Shown here piece by piece: positions 18,771 through 28,677 of a DNA stretch of 64,000 bases. Every line of letters begins with the position of its first letter. Within the stretch, counting starts at the first letter, position 1. Position numbers and translations under genes: made by a program. The stretch is taken from the NCBI RefSeq assembly GCF_009720525.1, contig NZ_CP043930.1:5530001-5594000 (forward strand), given 5' to 3'. Source of the DNA: Gimesia benthica (GTDB lineage: Bacteria > Planctomycetota > Planctomycetia > Planctomycetales > Planctomycetaceae). The notes below the pieces were generated by a model. It did no database searches, had not been told where the DNA came from, and saw nothing but the letters and a program-made list of their open reading frames with translations.

Positions 18771-19140
18771 CTGTTCCTCTTTTACTCTCAGTCATGAAGT
18801 CGAAACAGCTCTCTACTGTTTCGCAAATTCAGGGTTACCAGACGGATCTTCACCCCTTATCGTTAAAGGGAGAGGATCGCTTAACACATTGAAATCTTAG
18901 CTTAAGGATTCTCTGTAAGAGGCGTTCTTTTCAGGATTTTTTCGTCGGAAATCCCTCCACTGGCAGTATGTTGATTTAACGCAACACTGCTCGTCTGTCC
19001 AAAGAAGAATCCGCATTGAAAAATACTCATAAGTAACTAAAATTCATCCACTTACATGCATTATTAGAAAACGCTCGAGAGGAACGGCCTCATCTGCTTT
19101 CGGGCCCACAGCAAATTCTTAACATTGTCAGGACAGAATC
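18771..19140. other. Divergent promoter region between HDOD and M42 peptidase genes
   Basis: 370 bases between two divergent starts. It must hold both promoters. I see AT-rich patches (18890-19070) but no clear operator, riboswitch or RNA gene. Confidence 0.4.
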
Positions 19141-20199
19141 ATGGAAGCGAAATCTCTGGAATTCCTCAAAAACCTACTTCATTCACCAGCTCCCTCGGGA
19201 TACGAGCGGCCCATTCAGGAGGTCGTGCGGGCGTATGTGAAAGAGTTTGCTGACGAAGTGAAAACCGACCTGCACGGCAATGTGATCGCCGCCGTCAATC
19301 CCGGAGCGAAACGGCGGGTGATGTTCGCCGGCCACTGTGACCAGATTGGTCTGCTGGTACAGCATATCGATGATGACGGTTACCTGTGGGCTAACCTGAT
19401 CGGTGGCTGGGATATCCAGATGCTGCTCGGCCAGAACATGCAGGTCCACACCGATTCGGGGCCGATCCACGGGGTGATTGCCCGTAAAGCCATTCACCTG
19501 CTGACCCCGGAAGAACGCAAAACCGTTCCCGAGATCAAGGACCTCTGGATCGACATCGGAGCCAGGAATGGAGCGGAAGCCCGTGAGAAAGTCGCGATCG
19601 GGGATCCCATTACATTCGAACTCGGTTTCAGACCAATGCTGAACCAGCTGGCTTCCGCACCAGGGATGGATAACCGCGTTGGGGTCTGGGTTGTGATGGA
19701 GGCCCTGCGACAGGCGAGTGAGAAGTCACCCGAGTTCGGCGTCTTCTCGGTTTCGACAGTTCAGGAAGAGATCGGCCTGCGTGGTGCACAGACCAGTGCT
19801 TACTCAATTCAGCCTGAGGTCGGGATTGCCGTCGATGTGACCCATGCCACCGACTGCCCCGCGGTCAGTAAAAAGGAAAATGGCGAGATCAATGTCGGCG
19901 ATGGTCCGGTTGTCTATCGCGGACCGAATGTGAATCCGGTTGTTTTCTCAACGCTCACCGATCTGGCGGAGAAAAACGACATCTCCTGTCAGATTAACTC
20001 GATTTCGCGTCCCGCTGGTAACGATGCCAATGCGATGCAGTTGAACCAGGGAGGCATGGCGACCGGTATTGTCGCCATTCCCAACCGGTACATGCATAGC
20101 CCGGTCGAGGTCGTCTCGCTGGAAGACCTCGAACACGCGGCTAATCTTCTGGCTGCATTCTGCCTGGAGATCAATGAACAGACGGATTTCACTCCATAG
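19141..20199 (+). CDS. M42 family metallopeptidase (glutamyl aminopeptidase/endoglucanase-like)
   Basis: 352 residues, cytosolic, full length for the family. AGGA lies seven bases before the ATG. Metal and catalytic residues appear in order: AGHCDQIG (His, Asp), GMDNRVGV (bridging Asp), TVQEEIGLRGA (catalytic Glu pair), AVDVTHATD (Asp) and NRYMHSPVEV (His). M42 enzymes form large tetrahedral aminopeptidase assemblies that trim peptides; some were annotated as FrvX or endoglucanase. Convergent with hemL, 25 bases apart. Confidence 0.92.
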   Translation: MEAKSLEFLKNLLHSPAPSGYERPIQEVVRAYVKEFADEVKTDLHGNVIAAVNPGAKRRVMFAGHCDQIGLLVQHIDDDGYLWANLIGGWDIQMLLGQNMQVHTDSGPIHGVIARKAIHLLTPEERKTVPEIKDLWIDIGARNGAEAREKVAIGDPITFELGFRPMLNQLASAPGMDNRVGVWVVMEALRQASEKSPEFGVFSVSTVQEEIGLRGAQTSAYSIQPEVGIAVDVTHATDCPAVSKKENGEINVGDGPVVYRGPNVNPVVFSTLTDLAEKNDISCQINSISRPAGNDANAMQLNQGGMATGIVAIPNRYMHSPVEVVSLEDLEHAANLLAAFCLEINEQTDFTP

Positions 20200-20224
20200 T
20201 CAAATGTCGTTCAGATGAGATCGA

Positions 20225-21520
20225 TCAGCCGATACTCTGCAGCACTTCTTCTGCTGCCTGAATCGTCTGGTCGATATCTTCATCTGTCATGCAGGTGGAA
20301 GCGAAGTTGGCTTCAAACTGGCTGCAGGGGAGATAGATACCCCGGTCAAGCATGCCCTGGAAATAGCGGGCAAATCGCTCTGTATCGTTCTGGGAAGAGA
20401 CCGCAAAGCTGGTCACTTTTTCGGGATTGAAGAACAGCGTAAACATCGAGCCGCATTCTGCAAGCGTGTGAGGCAGACCTGCTTTGGAAGCGGCTGCGGA
20501 GAGCCCTTTTGTCAGTCGCTGCGTCTGCGCTTCCAGTTCCGGGTAGGGATTAGTTTCCCGCAGACACTGGAGCGTTGCGATACCGGAGGCCATCGCGATT
20601 GGATTTCCCGACAAGGTCCCAGCCTGGTAGACTGAGCCGACAGGAGAGATCGCATCCATGATTTCTGCTTTTCCGCCATAAGCGCCGACAGGCATACCGC
20701 CGCCAATGACTTTGCCCAGCATGCAGATGTCAGGAGTCACCCCGAATCGCTGTTGTGCGCCACCGAGGGCAACACGAAACCCGGTCATGACTTCATCCAT
20801 GATGAAGACCGACTGGTGTTGGGTGCAGAGTTCTCTGACCGTTTCGAGGAATCCCGGTTCTGGCAGGACGACCCCCATGTTACCCACGACCGGTTCGAGG
20901 ATCACACCTGCGATCTGGTCACCTGCCTGGGAGAATGTTTCCTTGAGTTGCTCTATGTCGTTGTACTCCAGGACCAGGGTATCGGCTGTGCATCCCTGGG
21001 GAACGCCGGGGCTGGAGGGGGCGCCGAGTGTCAACGCACCACTGCCTGCCTGGACGAGCAGGCTGTCGACGTGCCCGTGATAACAGCCGGCAAACTTGAT
21101 GATTTTATCCCGTCCGGTGTAGCCGCGTGCCAGTCGAATCGCACTCATGGCGGCTTCAGTTCCTGAATTCACCATCCGAACTTTCTCGACGGAGGGAACC
21201 AGTTCCGCGACCAGTTCCGCCAGTTCGCTTTCCAGTACCGTAGGTGCTCCAAAACTCGTCCCTTTTTTGAGTGCCTCTTCGATTCCAGACATGACCTGGG
21301 GATGCAGGTGTCCCAGAATGTGGGGGCCCCAGGAACCGACGAAATCGATGTAGCGGTTGCCGTCGATGTCATACAGGTACTGTCCCTCGCCGCGATCGAT
21401 GACGACCGGGTGTCCACCCACGGCGCCAAAGGCCCGCGCCGGACTGTTCACTCCTCCCGGAATGACCTTCAGGGCGCGTTCAAATTCTGCTTCACTTCGC
21501 GTACGGGAGCGGGCTGTCAT
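20225..21520 (-). CDS. hemL: Glutamate-1-semialdehyde 2,1-aminomutase
   Basis: 431 residues, matching the family length. It converts glutamate-1-semialdehyde to 5-aminolevulinate in the C5 route to haem. The PLP lysine is K270 in MLGKVIGGGMPVGAYGGK. PGGVNSPARAFGAVGG, SWGPHILGHLHP and VNSGTEAAMSAIRLARGYTG are characteristic. GAGGA precedes the ATG. The PQQ-propeller gene lies upstream on the same strand with only a 15-base gap, so they may share a transcript although their functions look unrelated. Confidence 0.96.
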   Translation of the reverse strand: MTARSRTRSEAEFERALKVIPGGVNSPARAFGAVGGHPVVIDRGEGQYLYDIDGNRYIDFVGSWGPHILGHLHPQVMSGIEEALKKGTSFGAPTVLESELAELVAELVPSVEKVRMVNSGTEAAMSAIRLARGYTGRDKIIKFAGCYHGHVDSLLVQAGSGALTLGAPSSPGVPQGCTADTLVLEYNDIEQLKETFSQAGDQIAGVILEPVVGNMGVVLPEPGFLETVRELCTQHQSVFIMDEVMTGFRVALGGAQQRFGVTPDICMLGKVIGGGMPVGAYGGKAEIMDAISPVGSVYQAGTLSGNPIAMASGIATLQCLRETNPYPELEAQTQRLTKGLSAAASKAGLPHTLAECGSMFTLFFNPEKVTSFAVSSQNDTERFARYFQGMLDRGIYLPCSQFEANFASTCMTDEDIDQTIQAAEEVLQSIG

Positions 21521-21535
21521 GGATCAGGAGTTCCT

Positions 21536-22804
21536 CTAGTTCGTAGTCGTTTTTTCAGGAGTGACCGGGGCATCTGACCCCAGCTTGAGACATTTCAATG
21601 TTTTTGAATCTCTGACATAAAGCAGACCATTAGACAGGGCGGGCAGAGCCCGTGTCGTGGAGTGGAAGATCTGCTCGCTGGCCAGTTCTTTATAGGCATC
21701 CAGGGAGGCTTCGGCCAGTACCAGTGTGCCATCGGTTTTCATGATAATGAGTTTGTTGTCGGCTTCAAGTAACGTCGCGTATCCAAAATCGTTCTCGGCC
21801 CATTCGACTTTGCGTGTCTGGGGATCAAAGCAAATCAGGCGGGCTGTGCCGATATCCTGACGACCATCAATGCCGATCAGCTTGCCATCATATTCAATCG
21901 GCGTCGTGTACTGACTGGACATCGGCTTTTCGCTGCGCCAGATTTCCCGTGTGCCGATCTGTTCAATCTGGCCCCAGAAACCACCCACGCCGTAGCTGGC
22001 TGTGGCAAAGATGTTGTTGCCGATCACTACCGGGTCGGCACCATTCACCGTGGGGCCCCGCTTACCAAAGGGGAACTGAAACAGTACATTGCCGTTCTTC
22101 GGATCCAGGCCGGTCAGGTGCAGCCGGGTGATGAAGATGGCGTAGAAGCGACCATGTCGAAAGGCAGAGGTCGGCGAGGAGTAGCTGGCATCGTCCTGCA
22201 GTGCCTGCCACAAGGTAAAGCCCTTGTCCAGGGAAAACGCGACCACGCCGGCATTCTTACGTTTACCACCCACGTTGACCAGCAGTTTCTCTTCCACAAT
22301 GATCGGGGTGCTGCCCACTCCGAAGTAACCATCACTGACCTGGAATTCTTTATGAGTGTCGCGCGACCAGACTACCTTGCCGGTCTTCAGTTCCAGGCAT
22401 TGCAGGCGGCCCGTGATGCCGTAAGTGTAAACCCAATTGTTATGGATTAAGGGGACAGCGATCGGACCATCATTCGGGTTGAAGGTTCCCCGGTAGCTGA
22501 CCGGGGCGGACTGTTTCCAGATCGGTTCTCCCGTAACAGCATTGAGTGCTTCGACGATTTCCTGATCGCCAACCCGATGAAAGAGTACCAGTGTATTCTG
22601 AAAGACAGCGACACCTGCGAACCCACTGCCGACGGGACGCTGCCATTTCAATTCCGGTCCGCCCGCAGGCCAGGACGCTGCGATGGTTTCGTCAGCAGCA
22701 TGAGCATTTCGATAGGGACCCAGAATCTGGGGCCAGTCTCCCGCCTGACAAACGGGATTGGTGAAGAGGATGAGCAGCAGTAAGATGCCTTGCAGAATTC
22801 TCAT
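21536..22804 (-). CDS. Secreted PQQ-like beta-propeller protein
   Basis: 422 residues with a signal peptide (MRILQGILLLLILFTNPVCQAGDW). Repeating blades such as GEPIWKQSAPVSYRG, LKTGKVVWSRDTHKEFQ, LDPKNGNVLFQFPFG and PQTRKVEWAEND carry the PQQ/BamB-like W-docking pattern. Planctomycetes encode many such exported propellers of uncertain role. No catalytic Asp or Cys-Cys motif of a true quinoprotein dehydrogenase is seen, so a binding or scaffold role is more likely. It lies 15 bases upstream of hemL. Confidence 0.85.
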   Translation of the reverse strand: MRILQGILLLLILFTNPVCQAGDWPQILGPYRNAHAADETIAASWPAGGPELKWQRPVGSGFAGVAVFQNTLVLFHRVGDQEIVEALNAVTGEPIWKQSAPVSYRGTFNPNDGPIAVPLIHNNWVYTYGITGRLQCLELKTGKVVWSRDTHKEFQVSDGYFGVGSTPIIVEEKLLVNVGGKRKNAGVVAFSLDKGFTLWQALQDDASYSSPTSAFRHGRFYAIFITRLHLTGLDPKNGNVLFQFPFGKRGPTVNGADPVVIGNNIFATASYGVGGFWGQIEQIGTREIWRSEKPMSSQYTTPIEYDGKLIGIDGRQDIGTARLICFDPQTRKVEWAENDFGYATLLEADNKLIIMKTDGTLVLAEASLDAYKELASEQIFHSTTRALPALSNGLLYVRDSKTLKCLKLGSDAPVTPEKTTTN

Positions 22805-22963
22805 GTGTCGGGCTCCGCCTTACAGATGAACGGGGATCAGATTTCAGGGAATCTCATTTTAGCAGGAACGGGGCTTGGCTGCATAGGAACGTCTGTTATA
22901 GTCTGATAAGATAAAAGCTGAAACCAACCATCGAACAGGCTGCGCTTTCGAGAAAGGGTTTTC

Positions 22964-24661
22964 GTGAGATCGTTTGCCCGCCAGGAGAAAACTTTGGACT
23001 CAAACCCATTTCGGTTAATCAGAAACTTACGCAGAAGTCGCGAGATTGTTACCGTTCTCGTGAATTATGGTTTTGATGATCTCGTTGATCAGTTGGGGCT
23101 GAGACGTTATCTCCGCTGGGGCCGCAGGCTGCTGTTCTGGAAACGCACCGAACCCGAAATCAAGCTCACTCGTGCGAAACGCATTCGCCTTGCTCTGGAA
23201 AGCCTGGGCGTCACGTTTATCAAATTCGGTCAGGTGGTCAGCACGCGCCCCGATCTGGTACCCCGCGATGTCGTCGCGGAACTGGAAAAACTGCAGGAGC
23301 GGGTTCCCTCCTTTCCCGGTGAAATCGCGATTGAAATCATCGAGCGCGAACTGGGAGAACCCATCGACAAACTGTATGCCGAGTTTGATCCTGCTCCTCT
23401 GGCCGCCGGTTCGCTGGGGCAGGTGCATAAAGCCCGTCACCACGACGGTACGCCGCTGGTAGTCAAGGTGAAGCGGCCCGATATCGACCGGGTGATCGAG
23501 CAGGACCTGAGCCTGATGCACGAACTGGCGACCATGATCGAACGCCATTTTCCGGATGCCGAAGTCTTCGATCCGGTAGGACTGGTCCATCAGTTTTCAC
23601 GAACGATTCATCGCGAACTGCAGTTCAGCCGAGAGGCCCGCTCAACCGATGAGTTTTATCGCCTGTTCCAGGATGATGCCACGCTGTATGTTCCTAAAAT
23701 CTACTCCGAGATGACCCAGGGTGACATCATCACTATGGAATTCATCGACGGCTATCGGATTGATGACGAACAGGAACTGCAAAACCTGCCCATCAGTCCG
23801 CATGAGGTCGCCGCGAACGGGGCACGGATCTTTATGAAAATGGTTTTCGAATTCGGCGTGTTTCATGCTGATCCGCATCCTGGGAATTTCCGGGTCCTGC
23901 ATGATGGTTCGCTCTGCCTGATCGATTATGGCATGATTGGGGTTCTGGAAGAGGAACGCCGCGACTTGCTGGTCGACCTGTTACTGAATGTGGCCAAACA
24001 GGATACGAACAAACTCGTCGAAGTTGTGTTGAATATCGGTAAAGCCAAGCGGGCCGTCGATCATCAGTTGCTCCGGGCGGATCTTCGCGATTTCATCGGC
24101 AATTATTATGGAATCCCGCTGGATCAGATCAGTGTCGGCAAGATGCTGACCGATTTTATCAACATCCTGGCGATTCACCGCATTCGCTGTCCGGTCGATA
24201 TCATGCTGCTGATTCGGGCCATGATCACCCTGGAAGGGGTGGCTTCCCGAATTGCCCCCGATCTGAATATCGCTCAGGAAATGGAACCGTACATTTATAA
24301 ACTCTCCTCGGAGCGATATCATCCGCGAGCTATTGCCAGCCGCATCTGGTCCGAAGCCTGCAGCTTTTCCAAGGTGATGCATGATCTGCCTGAACAGGTG
24401 GGGCGAACCCTCGGGAAACTGGCCGATGACGAACTGCAGATCCACCTGGATCACAAAGGCATTGATCACCTCACGACCGAAATGGACCGCTCCGGGAACC
24501 GCCTGGCGATCGGAATGGTAATGTCGTCGCTGATCCTCGCATCGGCCATCACGATTTCATCGGACACGCGGCTGGTTTATATCAGCATTCCGATTTTCAT
24601 GATGTCGAGTCTGTTGGGAATCTGGCTGATCTACGGCGTCTTCCGCAGCGGTCGATTGTAA
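22964..24661 (+). CDS. ABC1/AarF/UbiB family protein kinase-like protein
   Basis: 565 residues from a GTG with AAAGGG five bases upstream. The ABC1 family blocks are present: FIKFGQVVSTRPDLVP (KxGQ motif), the Ala-rich loop PLAAGSLGQVHKARH, VVKVKRPDI (ATP Lys), FHADPHPGNF (catalytic Asp/Asn) and CLIDYGMIG (DFG-like). Two hydrophobic segments at the C-terminus (~515-560) anchor it in the membrane. Family members support ubiquinone or other quinone and lipid biosynthesis through an atypical kinase/ATPase activity. Its stop codon lies inside an 11-bp inverted repeat. Confidence 0.92.
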   Translation: MRSFARQEKTLDSNPFRLIRNLRRSREIVTVLVNYGFDDLVDQLGLRRYLRWGRRLLFWKRTEPEIKLTRAKRIRLALESLGVTFIKFGQVVSTRPDLVPRDVVAELEKLQERVPSFPGEIAIEIIERELGEPIDKLYAEFDPAPLAAGSLGQVHKARHHDGTPLVVKVKRPDIDRVIEQDLSLMHELATMIERHFPDAEVFDPVGLVHQFSRTIHRELQFSREARSTDEFYRLFQDDATLYVPKIYSEMTQGDIITMEFIDGYRIDDEQELQNLPISPHEVAANGARIFMKMVFEFGVFHADPHPGNFRVLHDGSLCLIDYGMIGVLEEERRDLLVDLLLNVAKQDTNKLVEVVLNIGKAKRAVDHQLLRADLRDFIGNYYGIPLDQISVGKMLTDFINILAIHRIRCPVDIMLLIRAMITLEGVASRIAPDLNIAQEMEPYIYKLSSERYHPRAIASRIWSEACSFSKVMHDLPEQVGRTLGKLADDELQIHLDHKGIDHLTTEMDRSGNRLAIGMVMSSLILASAITISSDTRLVYISIPIFMMSSLLGIWLIYGVFRSGRL

Positions 24662-24682
24662 GATCGGGTGCTCTTACAATCG
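24653..24682 (+). terminator. Inverted repeat spanning the stop codon of the ABC1 kinase gene
   Basis: Perfect 11-bp arms (CGATTGTAAGA at 24653-24663 and TCTTACAATCG at 24672-24682) around an 8-base loop; the TAA stop is within the first arm. No T-run follows on either strand. It lies between convergent genes and may slow or end transcription from both sides. Confidence 0.5.
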
Positions 24683-24720
24683 CCGTGTCAGCTGCGATGA
24701 GAAAAGAGTTTCGACGTGCT

Positions 24721-27700
24721 TTATTTCCCGTAGAGTCGAGCCTTGGGATCGCCGCCTGACAGCAGATAAGCGACCAGGTCCCGTACTTCCTCGGGGCTGA
24801 GAGTATTCAGCATCGCCTGAGGCATCTGTGATACAGGAGACGCCTGGATTTCTTCGACGCTTTCTGCCGGGATCTCAATCGGTTCTGCCTTGATGTCGGC
24901 CGTGTAGACAATCACTTTGTCGCCGTCTTTCGAAACGAGACCAGTGAAAGTACGCCCCTCATCGGTGATCACGATCGAGGATTGATATTGATCGGAAATC
25001 ACCTTACTCGGTTCGACAATCGATTCGAGGATATAACGGGCATCGAACTTGTTCTTCACGGTCGTCAGGTCGGGACCGACATCGCCCCCCAGTCCGTCAA
25101 AGCGGTGGCAGGCAGCACAACGCAGGGAATGGAACAGGTTCCGGCCATTCTCGAAACTGGCTTTCTGCAGGTGTCCGCCGGAAGTGTATCGGCTGGCATC
25201 CCCGATCGTCCAGGTTCGTCCCGGGCCTTTGGGGGGAGTGATTTTGAAATCAGGGACGGGATTGAAATTCTCACCACTGATGTCGGCCAGAGCGGCTCGA
25301 TCGGCATTGGAGAGATATCCGAGTACTTCGTCACGCAGGTTACCCAGGAACTTGGCGTAACTGTTGCCTCCCGGGTATTTAGCTGAGGCGTTGATGAACT
25401 CGATGTAGGCACGACGCTGATCCATGGTCCAGCCGTCACGCAGGTTTCGCAGCATGAATGCATAATTGATTTCATGTGTGGGCGGATGCTTGGCCAGCAT
25501 GTCGAGGACACGCCCGCCATAGTTTTTATTTCGTCCCGCCAGTTCGGTCCAGTCGGGGACTTCAGGTTCACCCCGGTTTTCAATCAGGTCCAGGGCTTTG
25601 GCAATCACGGTTGGTGATTCCAGGTAAACCAGCACACGAACCAGTTCGGTGTTGATGTTCTTGCTCTGGCTGGGCAGATACGGGTCGAGTTCGGCAATGA
25701 CCTGTGCTCTTTGTTCTGCCGTGGGTTTGCCCAGGCGAATGAACGTCAGGGCGTAAGCACGTAACAGTCCCAGGAACTGTGGTTCGCTCAATTGAGATGG
25801 ATCCAGTTCCAGCAGAGCAGCAATCTGGGCATCGCGGCGTGATTTGTTTCCCATGCGGGCCAGGGCGACTGCCCCGGAAATCCGTGCCTGGGGATTTTGT
25901 TCCTTAAATACTTTCGAAGCCCACTGCTCAACGGGCTGCGATTCGATGGCGACACGAGCCGCGTGTCGCAACCAGCGATCAGAACTGGAGAGGTGTGGCC
26001 AGGCAGCTGCGACGGCTGCTGGATCCTGTTTGCCATGATAAGCTTCCAGGCTGCGACGCAGTTTTCGGGCTTCAGCGCCCGCCAGTTCTTCTGTAACCGG
26101 TTTGGTTGATTCGTTTCCAGTGTAGGTGATTCTGAACAGGGCCGACTGAGTTCCCCGTCCACCGATGGTGAAGTAGAGTGCGCCGTCTTTACCGATGATC
26201 GCATCGGTCAGCGGCAGTGGTGAACCGTAGCAGAATGCTTCCTGCTCACCCTTATAGCCTGCGCCATCCGGAGTGAGATGAATGGCGTAGATCGTCCCGA
26301 ACGTCCAGTCGAGTGCGAACATGGCATCCTGATAGCGTGCCGGGAACCTGGCTCCCTGGCCACTGATCACGCCGGTCGGACAACCGGGGCCGATATTCAC
26401 CACGGCGGGTAGACTGTCTTCGTAGTATTCGGGCCATTTGCCGGAACCACTTCGCCAACCATAGTCGGAACCGCTGACGGCGACGTTGATGCGGGTCGGG
26501 CGGTACCAGGGAGTTCCGAGGTCCCATTCCATGTCTGCATCGTAGGTGAAGATGTCACCGGCCCGGTTGAGGGCGATGTCGTATTCGTTTCGATAGCCGG
26601 TGGAGATGATTTCGTGTTGTTTTGTTTCCGGAGAGAACCGGGAAATCCAGCCACCCGGTGCCATGCGACCGCGGGCATGTCCGTTGGCATCCCATTCACG
26701 GGGTAGCAGCAGGTCTTCGTCCCAGGTGGGAACGTGCGAACGGACGATGCTGTCCTGAGGGGGGAGAGCGGCGTGATTACCGCCGATGACATACAGGTGC
26801 TGATTATCTTCCGCGACGATCACCGCATGGTTGCCGTGTTCGCCACCGCTACGTTCGCTGGGAAGAACTTCGGCAGTATCGAGTTGGTCGTCCCCGTTTG
26901 TATCTGTGACCTTGAAGAGGTTGCCGCCATTCTTGTGAAAGTAAAGTGCGTCCTTGTGCCAGACCATGCCCTGCGCACCGGAAAGGTCGATCTGCATTTT
27001 TTCGACATCTACCTGGGGGGCATCCCCTTTCTCAGTGACTGTGATGCGATAGAGGCCTTTGTCTCCCTGATCGCTGGCCAGCAGTCGTCCTTTGCCGTCG
27101 GTGGTGAGTGAAACCCAACTCCCCTGTTCATTGGCGGGGACTTCATAGAGCAGTTCGACTTTGAAGTCCTTTGCGATGGTGATATTCTGGGCCAGTTCTT
27201 CCATGTCGACACCACTACGGGTTGTGATCCCGGGTTTACCCCAGGGACCACTGCCGAAGACGCCCATTGATTTCAGCTTCAGCTTCCAGGATGAGTCGTC
27301 GAAGCTGGACTGCTTCCACTCGGGAGACTCCTGGTCCGACAGTTTCCAGTCGGGAGTGGAGCTGATCTGCTGCTTTTTACCATCGGCAGTTTCAATTTCC
27401 AGCTTCAGAATGAAGGCTGCGACACCACCATTGTTGTTCGCTTTCACTGCGATCTGATTGAGGCCCGACTGCACCAGTTTGCGTGCATCGCTCAGCATGA
27501 CGGGATTTTTCCAGTCGGTTGCGGTGCCTGCGTCTTTGCCGTTGATCCAGACGGTGGCCCGATTGTCACAGGTGAAATAGAGACGGGCCGCTTTGATCTG
27601 ATTTGCGACTTCGAACTGCTTCCGCAGATAGATGGGGGCGTTGTCCGTCGGGTTGTCTGTCTTCCAGATCCAGCCTGGAACCGGTTTGGCGGAGACCCAG

Positions 27701-28476
27701 TCGAACTTATCCTTTTTATTTTTTGAGGACGATGTTTTGGTAGCGGGGGCTTTCTTTGTGTTCTCGACAGCTGCCTTGAGTACGGCCTGGGCTTCTTTGC
27801 CTGCTAACGGCCGGTATTGCACGTCTTTGAATTCGACACGCATCGGTGGTCCCGCGTGAAGCTGCAGACCGAGCACCCCTTTCGCAAACGCCTGGGGATG
27901 GTTGTCGGTGATATCGACGGTGTTGACTCCATTCACCTGGTGGACCAGCCGGTTGCCTACCGCGACGATCCGCAGTTCGTTCCATTCCCAGTCATTCAGT
28001 TTCTGATTTTTATCGCCGATCTCTGCGACGACTTTGGGTTTGCCATCCGCTCCAATTTCGACACGCTGGAAACGCTGGGCGATGATGCCCCGTCCGGTTT
28101 TTTCTCCGTAGAGCATTCCGAAATATTCGGGTTTTGGATGCAGGTCGGCCTGGTAGCCTTTGAGTGCGAAGTTCTGCGGATCGACCAGTTCGCTGCGATA
28201 TTGCACACCTGAGTTGTTGCCTTTGAAGCGGACCTGGGCTTTGAATTCAAAGTCACCCACATCTCCCCCCTGCCAGACGAGGAAGGTGTTGGGTTTAGCA
28301 GGACGCTCTGGCGTGGTCTCGCCCACGATGGCTCCGTCTTCTACGGTCCAGAATCCTTCTCGACCTTCCCAGCCGGTCAGATCTTTACCGTTGAAGAGCT
28401 GCTGAAATTCCTGAGCGTGGATGGTGCTGGTTGAGAAAACGATGCAGGTAAAAAGAACGCGGACGAAAGTATGCAT
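24721..28476 (-). CDS. Giant secreted DUF1080 / PVC-type cytochrome c protein
   Basis: 1251 residues with a signal peptide. Domains in order: DUF1080/3-keto-disaccharide hydrolase-like lectin fold (~20-215; LFNGKDLTGWEG), a galactose-binding/PA14-like segment (~255-400), a PVC-type beta-propeller membrane-bound dehydrogenase domain (~430-790), HEAT-like helices (~800-1000), and a C-terminal cytochrome c with CAACH near residue 1120 and GPDL, ending in QMPQAMLNTLSPEEVRDLVAYLLS. This is a planctomycete-type periplasmic redox protein thought to act on carbohydrates. Substrate and electron partner unknown. Convergent with the ABC1 kinase gene. Confidence 0.9.
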   Translation of the reverse strand: MHTFVRVLFTCIVFSTSTIHAQEFQQLFNGKDLTGWEGREGFWTVEDGAIVGETTPERPAKPNTFLVWQGGDVGDFEFKAQVRFKGNNSGVQYRSELVDPQNFALKGYQADLHPKPEYFGMLYGEKTGRGIIAQRFQRVEIGADGKPKVVAEIGDKNQKLNDWEWNELRIVAVGNRLVHQVNGVNTVDITDNHPQAFAKGVLGLQLHAGPPMRVEFKDVQYRPLAGKEAQAVLKAAVENTKKAPATKTSSSKNKKDKFDWVSAKPVPGWIWKTDNPTDNAPIYLRKQFEVANQIKAARLYFTCDNRATVWINGKDAGTATDWKNPVMLSDARKLVQSGLNQIAVKANNNGGVAAFILKLEIETADGKKQQISSTPDWKLSDQESPEWKQSSFDDSSWKLKLKSMGVFGSGPWGKPGITTRSGVDMEELAQNITIAKDFKVELLYEVPANEQGSWVSLTTDGKGRLLASDQGDKGLYRITVTEKGDAPQVDVEKMQIDLSGAQGMVWHKDALYFHKNGGNLFKVTDTNGDDQLDTAEVLPSERSGGEHGNHAVIVAEDNQHLYVIGGNHAALPPQDSIVRSHVPTWDEDLLLPREWDANGHARGRMAPGGWISRFSPETKQHEIISTGYRNEYDIALNRAGDIFTYDADMEWDLGTPWYRPTRINVAVSGSDYGWRSGSGKWPEYYEDSLPAVVNIGPGCPTGVISGQGARFPARYQDAMFALDWTFGTIYAIHLTPDGAGYKGEQEAFCYGSPLPLTDAIIGKDGALYFTIGGRGTQSALFRITYTGNESTKPVTEELAGAEARKLRRSLEAYHGKQDPAAVAAAWPHLSSSDRWLRHAARVAIESQPVEQWASKVFKEQNPQARISGAVALARMGNKSRRDAQIAALLELDPSQLSEPQFLGLLRAYALTFIRLGKPTAEQRAQVIAELDPYLPSQSKNINTELVRVLVYLESPTVIAKALDLIENRGEPEVPDWTELAGRNKNYGGRVLDMLAKHPPTHEINYAFMLRNLRDGWTMDQRRAYIEFINASAKYPGGNSYAKFLGNLRDEVLGYLSNADRAALADISGENFNPVPDFKITPPKGPGRTWTIGDASRYTSGGHLQKASFENGRNLFHSLRCAACHRFDGLGGDVGPDLTTVKNKFDARYILESIVEPSKVISDQYQSSIVITDEGRTFTGLVSKDGDKVIVYTADIKAEPIEIPAESVEEIQASPVSQMPQAMLNTLSPEEVRDLVAYLLSGGDPKARLYGK

Positions 28477-28677
28477 GGTGATATTCCGCTTACTGAAGAG
28501 AGTTGCAGGATACTTGAGGGATCGAAACAGTGAAAATCAGGGGAGATCAAAACAGGGACATCGATCGCGCAGCCTGATTTTATATGAGTTGGTTAACATA
28601 TGATCCAGAACTGATAGCTTAACCTGCCTGCAGGGCTGTGTCGAGTACGCAGTGCAATTCAGACGAGTGAGGTGGGT

